Under the pieces are notes generated by a model that saw only the letters and a list, made by a program, of their open reading frames with translations, was not told the origin of the DNA and did no database searches. A program made the position numbers and the translations under genes. DNA of 64,000 nucleotides from DATMXS01 sp050260275. GTDB taxonomy: Bacteria; Acidobacteriota; Terriglobia; Bryobacterales; Bryobacteraceae. The DNA is taken from assembly GCA_050260275.1 (NCBI GenBank), contig JBLNBX010000090.1, positions 19,463-83,462 on the forward strand, read 5' to 3'. Of this stretch, positions 37,803 to 46,310 are shown one piece after another (positions within the stretch are counted from its first letter, which is position 1; each line of letters begins with the position of its first letter).

Positions 37803-38183
37803 TCAACCAGCGGCCGCGATGACGTCTATCTCTACCCGCACGTCGCGCGGCAGCCGCGCCACCTCCACAGTGGAGCGCGCGGGGTAGTTCTCGCTGAAGT
37901 AGCGGGCGTACACCTCATTCATGCGCGCGAACTCGCCCATGTCCTTGAGATAGACGGTCGTTTTCAGAACACGGTCGAGCGATGAGCCGCACGCCTCCAG
38001 CACCGCCTTCAAATTGTCCAGCACGCGAGCGGTCTGTGCGGCTATATCACCCTCGATCAGCGTATTCGTCGCGGGGTCAACCGCGATCTGCCCGCTCAGG
38101 AACACCAGGCCGTTCCAAACCACCGCCTGAGAGTACGGGCCTATCGCTTTGGGCGCGCTCCCGGTATCAACGATCGTTTTCAT
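37803..38183 (-). CDS. ridA: RidA-family reactive enamine/imine deaminase
   Basis: A 126-residue RidA (YjgF/YER057c) protein, which hydrolyses 2-aminoacrylate and related enamines released by PLP enzymes. APKAIGPYSQAV, LFLSGQIAVDP, VYLKDMGEFARMNEVY and PARSTVEVARLPRDVRVEIDVIA match the family; the Arg in ARSTVEV is the substrate-binding residue. Its ATG overlaps the pyrD stop by 4 nt. The company of a PLP-dependent decarboxylase two genes upstream fits a clean-up role. Confidence 0.95.
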   Translation of the reverse strand: MKTIVDTGSAPKAIGPYSQAVVWNGLVFLSGQIAVDPATNTLIEGDIAAQTARVLDNLKAVLEACGSSLDRVLKTTVYLKDMGEFARMNEVYARYFSENYPARSTVEVARLPRDVRVEIDVIAAAG

Positions 38184-39091
38184 AGCGTCAGGGTACCCAC
38201 TATCTCGCGCACGTTAGAAACGTTCTGATCCGCCAGAAAACTATCCAGTTCGCGCGCGATCCGCGCCGGCGCCTGCGGATCCCAGAACGTCGCCGTGCCG
38301 ACCTGGACTGCCGTCGCGCCCGCGATCAGAAACTCGGCGGCATCCTCGCCGGTCGCTATACCGCCGAGCCCGACGACGGGAATCTTCACCGCCCGAGCGG
38401 CTTCGTACACCATTCGGAGCGCGATGGGCTTGATGGCCGGTCCGGAGAGCCCGCCGAACCCGTTCGCTATTCGCGGCCGCCGCGTCCGCGCGTCCACCGC
38501 GAGCGCGAGGAACGTGTTCACCAGTGAGACCGCATCCGCCCCCGCTTCCTCCGCCGCCCGCGCCAGCGTATCGATGCGAGCCACGTTAGGCGAGAGTTTC
38601 ACGATGATGGGCCGCCGCGCGGCGCGGCGCACCTGTGCCACGAGCTCGCCGAGCAGCGCCTCATCGCTCGAGAAGTACATCCCGCCGTGGCGCGTGTTGG
38701 GGCATGAGACGTTCAACTCGTACCCGTCTACGCCCTCGGCATTTTCGAGCACACGCACCACCTCGACGTAATCCTCCACCGCGTAGCCGAAAACGTTCGC
38801 CAAGATAGCCGTGCGGAAGCCGCGCAGTCCAGGCAATTTCTCGCGCACGAACTCGCGTACGCCCATGTTCTGCAGGCCGATGGAGTTTATCATGCCGCTC
38901 GCGGCTTCATAGATCCGCGGCGGCGCGTTGCCCGGCATCGGCTCGCGTGAGAGGCCCTTTACGATGATGCCGCCAATCGCCTCGAGGTCCACCACCGAGG
39001 CGAACTCGACGCCGTACCCGAAGGTTCCCGAGGCCGCCAGAACGGGGTTGGACAATTCGATGCCGCACAGCGTTGTGGCGAGCCGGGTCAT
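38180..39091 (-). CDS. pyrD: Dihydroorotate dehydrogenase, class 1B type
   Basis: A 303-residue FMN enzyme oxidising dihydroorotate to orotate in pyrimidine synthesis. The catalytic base is the Cys in LNVSCPNTRHGG, which marks class 1; GINSIGLQN-like MINSIGLQNMG, VKLSPNV and the phosphate loop GGIATGEDAAEF are present. The class 1B electron-transfer partner pyrK is not adjacent. Start ATG 39091 is set by the conserved TTLCGIELSNPVLAASG; earlier in-frame sequence lies antisense-like within the decarboxylase gene. It overlaps that gene and ridA by 4 nt each. Confidence 0.94.
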   Translation of the reverse strand: MTRLATTLCGIELSNPVLAASGTFGYGVEFASVVDLEAIGGIIVKGLSREPMPGNAPPRIYEAASGMINSIGLQNMGVREFVREKLPGLRGFRTAILANVFGYAVEDYVEVVRVLENAEGVDGYELNVSCPNTRHGGMYFSSDEALLGELVAQVRRAARRPIIVKLSPNVARIDTLARAAEEAGADAVSLVNTFLALAVDARTRRPRIANGFGGLSGPAIKPIALRMVYEAARAVKIPVVGLGGIATGEDAAEFLIAGATAVQVGTATFWDPQAPARIARELDSFLADQNVSNVREIVGTLTL

Positions 39092-40482
39092 GCGTTTACC
39101 GGAACGGCCGCCCTCACCATGTCCCACGTGGCGGCGACGTCTTCGCGCGTCGTGCCCAGGTTGCCTACCGCCATGCGGAGCACGTAGCGGTCGTTGAGCT
39201 CGGTGTGCGACAGGAACGACTGCCCCGACGCGTTTACGCGTGCCAGCAGCGCGGCGTTCTCCTCGTCGGTGCCGCGGTACCGGAAGCACACCACCGAAAA
39301 AGGCACTGGAGCAAGCCGCTCGAAGCGGCTGTCGGAATCCACCATCGCGGCGAACTCCCTTGCAAGCTCGATGTGCTCGCGTATCACTTCGGCAATCCGT
39401 TGGCGGCCGAAGTACCGCATCACGAACCACAGCTTCAGGGCCCGGAACCGGCGTCCGAGCGGGATGCCGTACTCCATGAGGTTCACGGCGCGCGGGTCCT
39501 CGGCTGTGCGCAGGTACTCAGGCACAAGGGAAAACGCCCTGCGGAAGATGTCGGGCCGGCGCGTGAAGAACACGCTGCAATCGAGCGGAGTAAGCAGCCA
39601 CTTGTGCGCGTTCACCACGAACGAATCGGCGTGTTCGCAACCCGCCAGTATGTAGCGGTGCTCGGGAACGATTGCCGCGCTGCCTGCATACGCGGCATCC
39701 ACGTGCAGCCACGCGCCGTAGCGCCTGGCTATGGCGGCGATCTCCGGCACCGGGTCGATGCTGGTCGTCGAGGTCGTGCCGATGGTTGCCACTATGCAGA
39801 AGGGCCGCAGTCCGCGCGCGATGTCGTCCCGGATCGCCGCTTCAAGCGCGTCCGGAATCATCCGGAACTCGGCGTCGGTGGCGATCTTGCGGACGTTCCT
39901 GCGGCCGATTCCGAGCGCGATGGCGCCCTTCTCCACCGAGGAGTGCGCCTGCTCGGAGCAGTATAGGGTCATGTTCGCGACGTAACCCTCTTCGCGCGCC
40001 TCCGGCTGCGCCATCTCGCGCGCGCCGGCGATGCCGTGCAGCGTGCTCACGGACGCCGTGTCGTATATGAACCCCGTGAAATCGTCTGGCAAGCCCAGCC
40101 ACTGCCGGTACCAGGAGAGCGCAACCTGCTCGAGCTCGCTCACCGCCGGCGAGGTGAGCCAGTGGATTCCGTTCGTGTTCAGCGCGGCTGCAATCGCCTC
40201 GGCCAGCACCGCGGGCGCGGCGGACGACGAGCCGAAGTACGCGAAGAACCGGGGGTGGTTCCAGTGCGTCACGGCCGGCATCACCTTATCTTCGAAGTCG
40301 CGAAGGATGGCCTCGTATGTCTCGCCGAACTCCGGCCCCGACGCGGGCAGACTGTCCACGAGCTCGCCGGGCCGCATGCGCGGAACCACGGGATAAGTAC
40401 GCGGGTTCTCCAGATATCGCGCGATCCAGTCGATAACTTCACGGCCGGCGCGCCGGAAATCTTCTATATACGTGTCTTTCAT
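39088..40482 (-). CDS. Group II PLP-dependent decarboxylase (aromatic amino-acid decarboxylase type)
   Basis: A 464-residue fold-type I enzyme resembling plant and bacterial aromatic-L-amino-acid decarboxylases. The N-terminus DFRRAGREVIDWIARYLEN, NHPRFFAYFGSSSA, GCEHADSFVVNAHKWLLT (PLP-binding Lys in HKW) and the C-terminal GRRFRALKLWFVMRYFG are family marks. The substrate is not determined by sequence: tryptophan, tyrosine and phenylalanine are candidates, and some relatives are aldehyde synthases. Its stop overlaps pyrD and its ATG overlaps the esterase gene upstream, each by 4 nt. Confidence 0.9.
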   Translation of the reverse strand: MKDTYIEDFRRAGREVIDWIARYLENPRTYPVVPRMRPGELVDSLPASGPEFGETYEAILRDFEDKVMPAVTHWNHPRFFAYFGSSSAAPAVLAEAIAAALNTNGIHWLTSPAVSELEQVALSWYRQWLGLPDDFTGFIYDTASVSTLHGIAGAREMAQPEAREEGYVANMTLYCSEQAHSSVEKGAIALGIGRRNVRKIATDAEFRMIPDALEAAIRDDIARGLRPFCIVATIGTTSTTSIDPVPEIAAIARRYGAWLHVDAAYAGSAAIVPEHRYILAGCEHADSFVVNAHKWLLTPLDCSVFFTRRPDIFRRAFSLVPEYLRTAEDPRAVNLMEYGIPLGRRFRALKLWFVMRYFGRQRIAEVIREHIELAREFAAMVDSDSRFERLAPVPFSVVCFRYRGTDEENAALLARVNASGQSFLSHTELNDRYVLRMAVGNLGTTREDVAATWDMVRAAVPVNA

Positions 40483-42116
40483 TTGATCACTACCGCTCCG
40501 CTCTCCAGCAGCTTCGAGCGGTCTCCGGCAGGTATCTTCCAGTTAGTGTCGAAGCGCCCTTCCGCGACAACATTCGCTAGAGAGCCCTTGAACAAAATGT
40601 AGTCGGGCAACGTGAGCAGCACCGCGTAGGGCGCACCGCGGAGGAAGGGCGCGCCGCCGCGCGGCGCCTGTTCCTGACCGGTCCACCAGGGCAATCCTGA
40701 GTTTACCAGGACGTAGCGGCCGTTCACCGGCGCGATGAACACAAGGCCGTAGTCGGCGGCGCCGGGATTCAGTTCGAGCGGCAGGCGATCCGCGAACCGG
40801 GCAATCAGCGAGTTCGTCTCCTTTGTGCCGAACAGCACCAGGTTGGCCGCCTTGAGGTCGTCGTCTGTGACCTGCGCATCGGAGAGCACGCGATTCGCGA
40901 TCAGCAGTTTTAACTGCGGCGTGGACCAATCCGCCGCGCGGGCTGCTATTTCGCGCCGCTCGCGGATCTGCCCGTCCCCCGCAGCCTCCGTCCCGTAGAC
41001 GTATACGTGCGCGGATGCGACGGCCTCGGCAATCGGCCCCTCGGCCCCCGCCCGCTTTGTTCCGTCCTTTGGTGTGTAGCGCCCCGGCTTGCCGCCGGCG
41101 AACGAAACCTCCGCGCCGGCGGAAAACGTGTGCAGCGCGCCGTTGAGCGTTACGCGCACCGGCCGCCTCGGCTGGTACTTCGGATGTCCCTTCAGCGAGA
41201 GCGTGAACGCCACGCCGACGCTTGCCTCAACCTCGATGCTGTTCGGGCCGGTGAACCGCGCGTCGATCGAGGATGTCTCGCCGGGGATCAGCCGGTCTAT
41301 TGTTACCCAGTACGCGCGGTTGTACCTATAGGCCCGTGTAACAAAACGCACGCGGTCCGGGTAGCGATCGCGTTTGTATCCGGCGAACCAGTCGAAGATC
41401 GCGCCGTTCTTATAAGCTTCATCCCAGGAATTGTGTTTGACGGCCGGATACTCAACATACTGAACTGGAGAGCCCAGCCCGAGCAGCCGCTTGTGCCACT
41501 CGCGCGAAACCGCGACGGGCACCGTCGGATCCTGATCTCCGTGGAACAGGTGCACGGGCACGTTGAGCAGGTTTGGCGCGAGTTCCTCGGTTCCAGCAGG
41601 CGCAGCGGGGCACACCGGAGCGACCGCGGCCCAGATGTCTGGGCGCGTGAGCGCAAGCCAGAGGGCTCCGCCGCCGCCCATCGATAGCCCGGTCAGATAC
41701 ACCCTGTCCTCGTCGACGCGGAAGCGCCGTTTCACGTCCGCGAGCACGTCGTACACGTCCTTTTCGGCTATGCCCTGATAGCCCATCGTTCCGCGCGCGA
41801 ACGGTGACGCCACTATGTAGTCCACATCCCGGAATTGCTGGAAGTAGCGTGAGGCGAGAAGGTCGCTTTCACCCGGCAGGTTCCCCTTTCCGAAGACGCG
41901 CTTCAGGTTCAGCCTGTGATTCGACCACGCGCCGTGGAGGCTGATGACCAGCGGATATCTCTTCGAGGCGTTGAAACTCCTGGGCAGGTAGAGCGCGTAG
42001 GGCTGGTCGGAATCGTCCACGTCAGAGAAGAACGTCAGAACCTGCGGCCCGGGCAAGTAGGTCTGGGCCGAGAGAACCGCTGTGAGGGCGAGAACCAGAA
42101 GCAGCGGCTTACGCAT
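40479..42116 (-). CDS. Secreted alpha/beta-hydrolase (esterase/peptidase S9-like)
   Basis: A 545-residue secreted protein with a signal peptide (MRKPLLLVLALTAVLSAQ). Residues 25-250 are an alpha/beta-hydrolase like PHB depolymerase/feruloyl-esterase and S9 relatives: PLVISLHGAWSNH (oxyanion region), the nucleophile Ser in YLTGLSMGGGGAL, Asp in FHGDQDPTVP and His in VKHNSWDEAY. The C-terminal 300 residues are beta-rich with no recognised domain. Start ATG 42116 is set by the signal peptide. It overlaps the lyase gene upstream by 8 nt and the decarboxylase downstream by 4 nt. The substrate is unknown. Confidence 0.8.
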   Translation of the reverse strand: MRKPLLLVLALTAVLSAQTYLPGPQVLTFFSDVDDSDQPYALYLPRSFNASKRYPLVISLHGAWSNHRLNLKRVFGKGNLPGESDLLASRYFQQFRDVDYIVASPFARGTMGYQGIAEKDVYDVLADVKRRFRVDEDRVYLTGLSMGGGGALWLALTRPDIWAAVAPVCPAAPAGTEELAPNLLNVPVHLFHGDQDPTVPVAVSREWHKRLLGLGSPVQYVEYPAVKHNSWDEAYKNGAIFDWFAGYKRDRYPDRVRFVTRAYRYNRAYWVTIDRLIPGETSSIDARFTGPNSIEVEASVGVAFTLSLKGHPKYQPRRPVRVTLNGALHTFSAGAEVSFAGGKPGRYTPKDGTKRAGAEGPIAEAVASAHVYVYGTEAAGDGQIRERREIAARAADWSTPQLKLLIANRVLSDAQVTDDDLKAANLVLFGTKETNSLIARFADRLPLELNPGAADYGLVFIAPVNGRYVLVNSGLPWWTGQEQAPRGGAPFLRGAPYAVLLTLPDYILFKGSLANVVAEGRFDTNWKIPAGDRSKLLESGAVVIK

Positions 42117-43011
42117 GCTTGGCCTCTTCGAGCGCCACCGGCAGCCAGCCCGCGAACCACTCGCGGAACGCTTCGAGGCGGCGAGCCGAAGCCGCGCCGA
42201 ACGACACCGAGTGCGGGCCGATAGTGAAGCCGCGCGCCGCAACCGCCTCGCGAATTGCTATCGGAGGCGCGAAAGAGCACATGTGGCGCAAGAACTCCTG
42301 CAGCAGGGCGTCGAGCCGCTCCACCGCGCTCCGGTTGCCGCAGGTGATCGCGCGATCCAACGCCACCACAAGTTCCGGAACCGCTGATGCGACGCCCGAG
42401 ATAATCCCATCCGCACCGGCCATCCGAGCGGGGGTGAAGAGCACGTCGTGGCCCACCAGGAGGCTGAAGGGCGCCGCTTCCCGCGCCTCCTTCAGCCTGA
42501 TGAAGTCGGGCCAGGAGCCGCTCGAGTCCTTGATGCCCGCGAATGCGCCGGTCGCGAGCAACTCGGCAGCGGTCTCGGGCTCGATCCGGGTCGCGAACTG
42601 CGGGACGCTGTACAGCAATATGGGGATATCGCCGGCCTGCTCGGCGAACGCCAGGTAGAAGTCTCGGATCTCCTCCTGCGAGTACGGGAAATAGTACGGC
42701 GGCGCGACCAGGAGCGCCGCGGCTCCGGCGGCCGCCGCCTCGTGGGCCAGCAGCACGGCTCCGTCCAGCGCCGAATGAGACACGCCGGCCACCACCGGAA
42801 CCCGGCTGCGCTTCACTCCCAGCTTTACCAGCCGGATGCGTTCTTCGATCGTGAAATGCGTAAACTCGCCTGTAGAACCCAGCAGCGCGACGCCCGAGAT
42901 GCCGGCCGCGCAGAGGAAATCGAGCAGCTCGAAGGCGGCCCCAAGGTCGATCTCGGGACCCTGCCGCCGCGGGGTGACCGCCGCGGCAAATACCCCACCA
43001 AGAGCGGCCAT
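42109..43011 (-). CDS. DapA/NanA-superfamily class I aldolase or lyase
   Basis: A 300-residue TIM-barrel enzyme of the dihydrodipicolinate synthase/N-acetylneuraminate lyase family. The Schiff-base Lys is in FAGIKDSSGSW, the Tyr in ILLYSVPQ, and GSTGEFTHFTIEER is the pyruvate-carboxylate loop. It is not in the lysine operon and could be a sugar-acid aldolase rather than DapA, so no symbol is given. Start ATG 43011 (MAALGGVFAAAVTP) is chosen over an ATG at 43107 that would add a non-conserved tail. It is first in a five-gene overlapping run ending with ridA. Confidence 0.85.
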   Translation of the reverse strand: MAALGGVFAAAVTPRRQGPEIDLGAAFELLDFLCAAGISGVALLGSTGEFTHFTIEERIRLVKLGVKRSRVPVVAGVSHSALDGAVLLAHEAAAAGAAALLVAPPYYFPYSQEEIRDFYLAFAEQAGDIPILLYSVPQFATRIEPETAAELLATGAFAGIKDSSGSWPDFIRLKEAREAAPFSLLVGHDVLFTPARMAGADGIISGVASAVPELVVALDRAITCGNRSAVERLDALLQEFLRHMCSFAPPIAIREAVAARGFTIGPHSVSFGAASARRLEAFREWFAGWLPVALEEAKHA

Positions 43012-43174
43012 AGCTTCAAGATACACCTGCGGAGTTGGCCGGTCCGGCACGCCGCGAATGCCGTGTGGTACCCACAACGGTCTCCAGCCGCAGCGAGGAA
43101 CCCGCACGGGATGCGCGCTAGGATGAAATCGCTTCCCCCCTCGGCTGATCGTTCTTTAGTTACTCGGAGGTAAG

Positions 43175-43651
43175 ATGCTCAGACCACAGGGAAGTCTTCG
43201 CCAGGTCTTCGACGATGCGAGCGGACTCGAGGGCGGCGGGCGGGAACGCACTGGCGATCTCACCAGCAGCGGCCCGACGGCATTCGACACCGCCCGGCGC
43301 CGCCATCTCGAACCCGGCGCGCTCGGCGAGCGGGAGATCATCGAAAGCGTTGAGTCCAGCGCCTTTCCAGAGCGGCACATAGCCGGCGCTCCGGGCATTG
43401 GGATGGCGCCTGGAATTACTACAGGCCCCGAGCATCAGATAAGCGGGCCTGGCACAGCCACCAGGGCGGGAAGGTTTGCCGGCGAGGGTGCCGCCGGTGT
43501 GGTTCGCCTGGCTCGTAAGGCGCGTAGTATGCGGCAGATGAACGCCAGGGAGATGCGCTACGAAGCCGAGCGATATGTAGCCACTCACCCGTACTCGCTA
43601 CTCGTTGCGGCAGTGGCAGGCTTCTTGCTCGGCAGGCTCATGCGGCGGTAG
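43175..43651 (+). CDS. YqjD/ElaB-like membrane-tethered protein
   Basis: A 158-residue protein; the C-terminal 40 residues (ERYVATHPYSLLVAAVAGF, then LLGRLMRR) resemble the tail anchor of YqjD/ElaB/DUF883 proteins, which bind ribosomes at the membrane in stationary phase. The first 110 residues are disordered-looking and Gly/Ala/Glu-rich, without recognised domains. GGAGGT precedes the ATG. It opens a three-gene group with YqjE-like and YqjK-like genes, a set known from E. coli. Confidence 0.6.
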   Translation: MLRPQGSLRQVFDDASGLEGGGRERTGDLTSSGPTAFDTARRRHLEPGALGEREIIESVESSAFPERHIAGAPGIGMAPGITTGPEHQISGPGTATRAGRFAGEGAAGVVRLARKARSMRQMNAREMRYEAERYVATHPYSLLVAAVAGFLLGRLMRR

Positions 43652-43679
43652 GGACTGCCGCGCCCAGAGGGGGATCGAT

Positions 43680-44171
43680 ATGGCAACAATGTACGAACCC
43701 GAGTTCCCTTCAGGCCCCGGCGCAGGCCGGGCTCCGCTGCCCGAGCGCCCGGTAGCGGAGGTGTTGAAGGATATCGTCGGAAACATTCGCGAAATCATAC
43801 GTTCTGAGATAGTTCTGGCCCGGGAGGAGATGCGCGACAAGGCCCGAACCGCGGGCAAGGCTTCCGTGATGGTCGCAGCCGGCGCGGTTCTGCTGCTGTT
43901 CGGCTTCGGATTCCTGCTGGCAGCGATCTATGCCGCGCTCGATATCGTGATGCCGGCGTGGGCCGCCGCACTGATAGTCTTCGGCCTGATGCTGATCATA
44001 GGAGGCGCCCTCGCATCCATAGGGTTGAACAGGCTTAAGCGCATCGACCCGGCGCCGCGGCGCGCGCTCTTCACCGCCAGAGAAACCGTCGATACCGTCA
44101 GCCTCAACGCGAAGGATACGGCGCAAACAGTGAAGGAGGGAGTCCAGTGGACCAGAGACCGCGTGCGGTAA
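43680..44171 (+). CDS. YqjE-like membrane protein (phage-holin superfamily III fold, DUF1469)
   Basis: A 163-residue protein with two membrane helices (ASVMVAAGAVLLLFGFGFLL and WAAALIVFGLMLIIGGALAS) after an amphipathic helix (LKDIVGNIREIIRSEIVLAR). This is the YqjE/DUF1469 layout. The C-terminus is helical and Thr-rich. Start ATG 43680 is chosen over an upstream ATG inside the preceding gene. It overlaps the next gene by 25 nt. The biological role of such YqjE proteins is poorly known. Confidence 0.75.
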   Translation: MATMYEPEFPSGPGAGRAPLPERPVAEVLKDIVGNIREIIRSEIVLAREEMRDKARTAGKASVMVAAGAVLLLFGFGFLLAAIYAALDIVMPAWAAALIVFGLMLIIGGALASIGLNRLKRIDPAPRRALFTARETVDTVSLNAKDTAQTVKEGVQWTRDRVR

Positions 44172-44452
44172 CACCCGAGCGGAGGCGCGAGGAGGCGATT
44201 GTCGCCCACATCGAGGCGGAGCGCATGCGCCTCGGCGAAAACATCCAGCAGCTTCGGGCACATCTTGGCGACAACATCCACGACGCTGGCGAGAGGGTCG
44301 GCCGCGTGACGGACCGGGCCAGGGATTTCGCTTCCCGCGCCCGGCAAACCGCCGATCCGCGCACGTGGATTCGTGAGCGGCCTTTGCTGCTGGTCGGGAT
44401 CTCGTTCTTAGTGGGATTCTGGCTCGCCTTCGGCGGCAGGCGCCGCTGTTGA
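44147..44452 (+). CDS. YqjK/DUF3618-like tail-anchored protein
   Basis: A 101-residue protein beginning at GTG 44147 with GGAGG seven bases upstream. Residues 1-75 are charged and helical (ERMRLGENIQQLRAHLGDN), then RPLLLVGISFLVGFWLAF forms one membrane helix with a basic end. The arrangement resembles DUF3618 or YqjK-type proteins that accompany YqjD and YqjE. It overlaps the YqjE-like gene by 25 nt, and hom starts 49 nt later. Confidence 0.6.
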   Translation: MDQRPRAVTPERRREEAIVAHIEAERMRLGENIQQLRAHLGDNIHDAGERVGRVTDRARDFASRARQTADPRTWIRERPLLLVGISFLVGFWLAFGGRRRC

Positions 44453-44501
44453 CCCGCCATGAACGGCCCGGACGCGCTGCCGGGTTCGATATCATGGCGG
44501 G

Positions 44502-45806
44502 ATGAAGCAGGTTAACGTCGCGGTCATCGGCCTCGGCAACGTAGGCACGGGTGCGTTGACCATCCTGGCTGAAAATGCCGAGCAGATTGATCTGAAGCTT
44601 GGGTTCCCGCTCCGCGTAACGACAGTTTGCAGCCGCACCGTTCACAGCAGGTCCCTGCCGGAGGGGCTAGGCCCGGTCTACCGGACCGCCGATTGGCGTG
44701 AGGCCGTATCCCACCCGGACGTCGATATCGTTGCCGAGCTGGTTGGAGGCACCTCGGTCGCCGCCGACATCATCAACACGGCTTTTGCCGCCGGCAAGTC
44801 CGTTGTGACCGCAAATAAGGACCTCATCGCACTGTGCGGGGCAGAGCTCTGGGAGCGAGCCATCGCCTCAAACGCGACTATCGCGATGGAGGCGGCCGTC
44901 GCCGGCGGCATCCCCATCCAGGATGTGCTTCGCGAGGGCATTGCCGGCGACCGCATCGATACCCTCTACGGCATCCTGAACGGTACCTGCAACTACATCC
45001 TTACCGAGATGGAGAGCCGCGGCGCGTCGCTCGAGACCGTGCTCGCCGAGGCGCAGAAGCTCGGCTATGCCGAGGCCGACCCCAGCGCCGACGTGGATGG
45101 CATCGACGCCCGCTATAAGCTCGCGATCCTGGCGGCGCTCGCGTTTGGAGAGAAGATCACGCCGTCGGACATCTACACCGAGGGGATCCGCCGCATCGAA
45201 CACATCGATTTCGAGTACGCGCGCCTTCTGAAACACACCATCCGGCTGATCTGCGCGGCGCGGCAAACGAAGCACGGACTTATCCTCTCGGTTCGGCCCT
45301 CGCTCATCCCCATGCACGCGATTCTCGCCAGCGTGAAGAGTTCGTATAACGCCATCTGGGTGAAGGGCCGCTACGGGCAGGACACTTTCTACTACGGCCG
45401 CGGCGCGGGCTCGCTGCCCACAGGCGTAGCTGTCGTAAGCGATCTCATGCGTGTCGCGCGCGAACTCCGCTGCGGCAGCCCCGGCCGAGTCTCACCCTTC
45501 GCGCACCAGCGACTCGGCGAGTACGAGCCCATCTCCATCACGAACCTGCGGTCGCCCTATTACCTGCGCTTCCGCGTCGAGGACCGTCCGGGGATCATCG
45601 CGGCGCTCGCAGGGATACTCGCGAAGAAGCGCATCAGCATCGAGGCGGTGCTTCAGGCCCCGGCGGAAAACAAAGCCGACCTGCCGTTCGTTATCACCGT
45701 GGAACCGACCACCGAGCAGGCAATCCGCGAGGCGGTAGCCGAGATGTCAGGGCTGGAGTTTCTGCGGCAGCCGCCGCTGGCGATGCCGATGGAGCCGTGC
45801 CTGTAG
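44502..45806 (+). CDS. hom: Homoserine dehydrogenase with ACT domain
   Basis: A 434-residue enzyme reducing aspartate semialdehyde to homoserine, for threonine and methionine. The NAD(P)-binding AVIGLGNVGTGAL, VVTANKDLIA, GILNGTCNYILTEME, the catalytic LGYAEADPSADVDGIDARYK and a C-terminal ACT domain (RFRVEDRPGIIAALAG) are present. The ACT domain probably gives threonine feedback. It uses the product of asd at 2.4 kb but is not linked to that operon. It converges on a membrane-protein gene. Confidence 0.96.
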   Translation: MKQVNVAVIGLGNVGTGALTILAENAEQIDLKLGFPLRVTTVCSRTVHSRSLPEGLGPVYRTADWREAVSHPDVDIVAELVGGTSVAADIINTAFAAGKSVVTANKDLIALCGAELWERAIASNATIAMEAAVAGGIPIQDVLREGIAGDRIDTLYGILNGTCNYILTEMESRGASLETVLAEAQKLGYAEADPSADVDGIDARYKLAILAALAFGEKITPSDIYTEGIRRIEHIDFEYARLLKHTIRLICAARQTKHGLILSVRPSLIPMHAILASVKSSYNAIWVKGRYGQDTFYYGRGAGSLPTGVAVVSDLMRVARELRCGSPGRVSPFAHQRLGEYEPISITNLRSPYYLRFRVEDRPGIIAALAGILAKKRISIEAVLQAPAENKADLPFVITVEPTTEQAIREAVAEMSGLEFLRQPPLAMPMEPCL

Positions 45807-45822
45807 CCGGAGCCGCTTCCCT

Positions 45823-46224
45823 CTATTCAGCCCCGGCGTGAATCAGCGAGGAGCCCGCGAACGCGCCGAGCAGGACCGGCAGCGCGTAGAGCCAGTTCTG
45901 CGGGTCGCTCGCAAGCGAGCTCACCACCGACGCAGGCTCCGATGAGAACGTGAACGTTGGGCTCGCGGCTGCCCGGTAGACTCCCCAGATGAAAAAGCCG
46001 ATGATGCTCGCCAGCGGCCATCGCCATATGCGCACCGGCCGCAGGCATCCCATCAGCACGCCGGAGAAGAACAGCGCGGAGGCGGTCACAACGAGCGAGA
46101 TTCCTGGCTCCGAAGCGAGCTGCAGCAGCCCCGGCAAGCTGAGCGAAACCAGCGTCAACAACGCGGTCAGGGCCCAACCCCAGACGTCCGTCAACCGCTG
46201 CGGTTCAACAGTTCGCGCGGCCAT
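45823..46224 (-). CDS. Small integral membrane protein of unknown function
   Basis: A 133-residue protein with three to four hydrophobic segments (WALTALLTLVSLSLPGLLQL, SLVVTASALFFSGVLMG, WPLASIIGFFIWGVY and LPVLLGAFAGSSLIH). No family is recognised and no signature residues stand out. It is the last gene of the minus-strand run headed by the two methyltransferases and the M28 enzyme; the 86 nt before it are AT-rich, with TTAACTTGTAACTTG near 46275. Confidence 0.55.
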   Translation of the reverse strand: MAARTVEPQRLTDVWGWALTALLTLVSLSLPGLLQLASEPGISLVVTASALFFSGVLMGCLRPVRIWRWPLASIIGFFIWGVYRAAASPTFTFSSEPASVVSSLASDPQNWLYALPVLLGAFAGSSLIHAGAE

Positions 46225-46310
46225 ACTAAGGTAATAGAACCACAGGGACCTACGAAAAGCAAGGGTTGTCTGATGTTAACTTGTAACTTGTTGATACTAC
46301 GTATTAGGTA

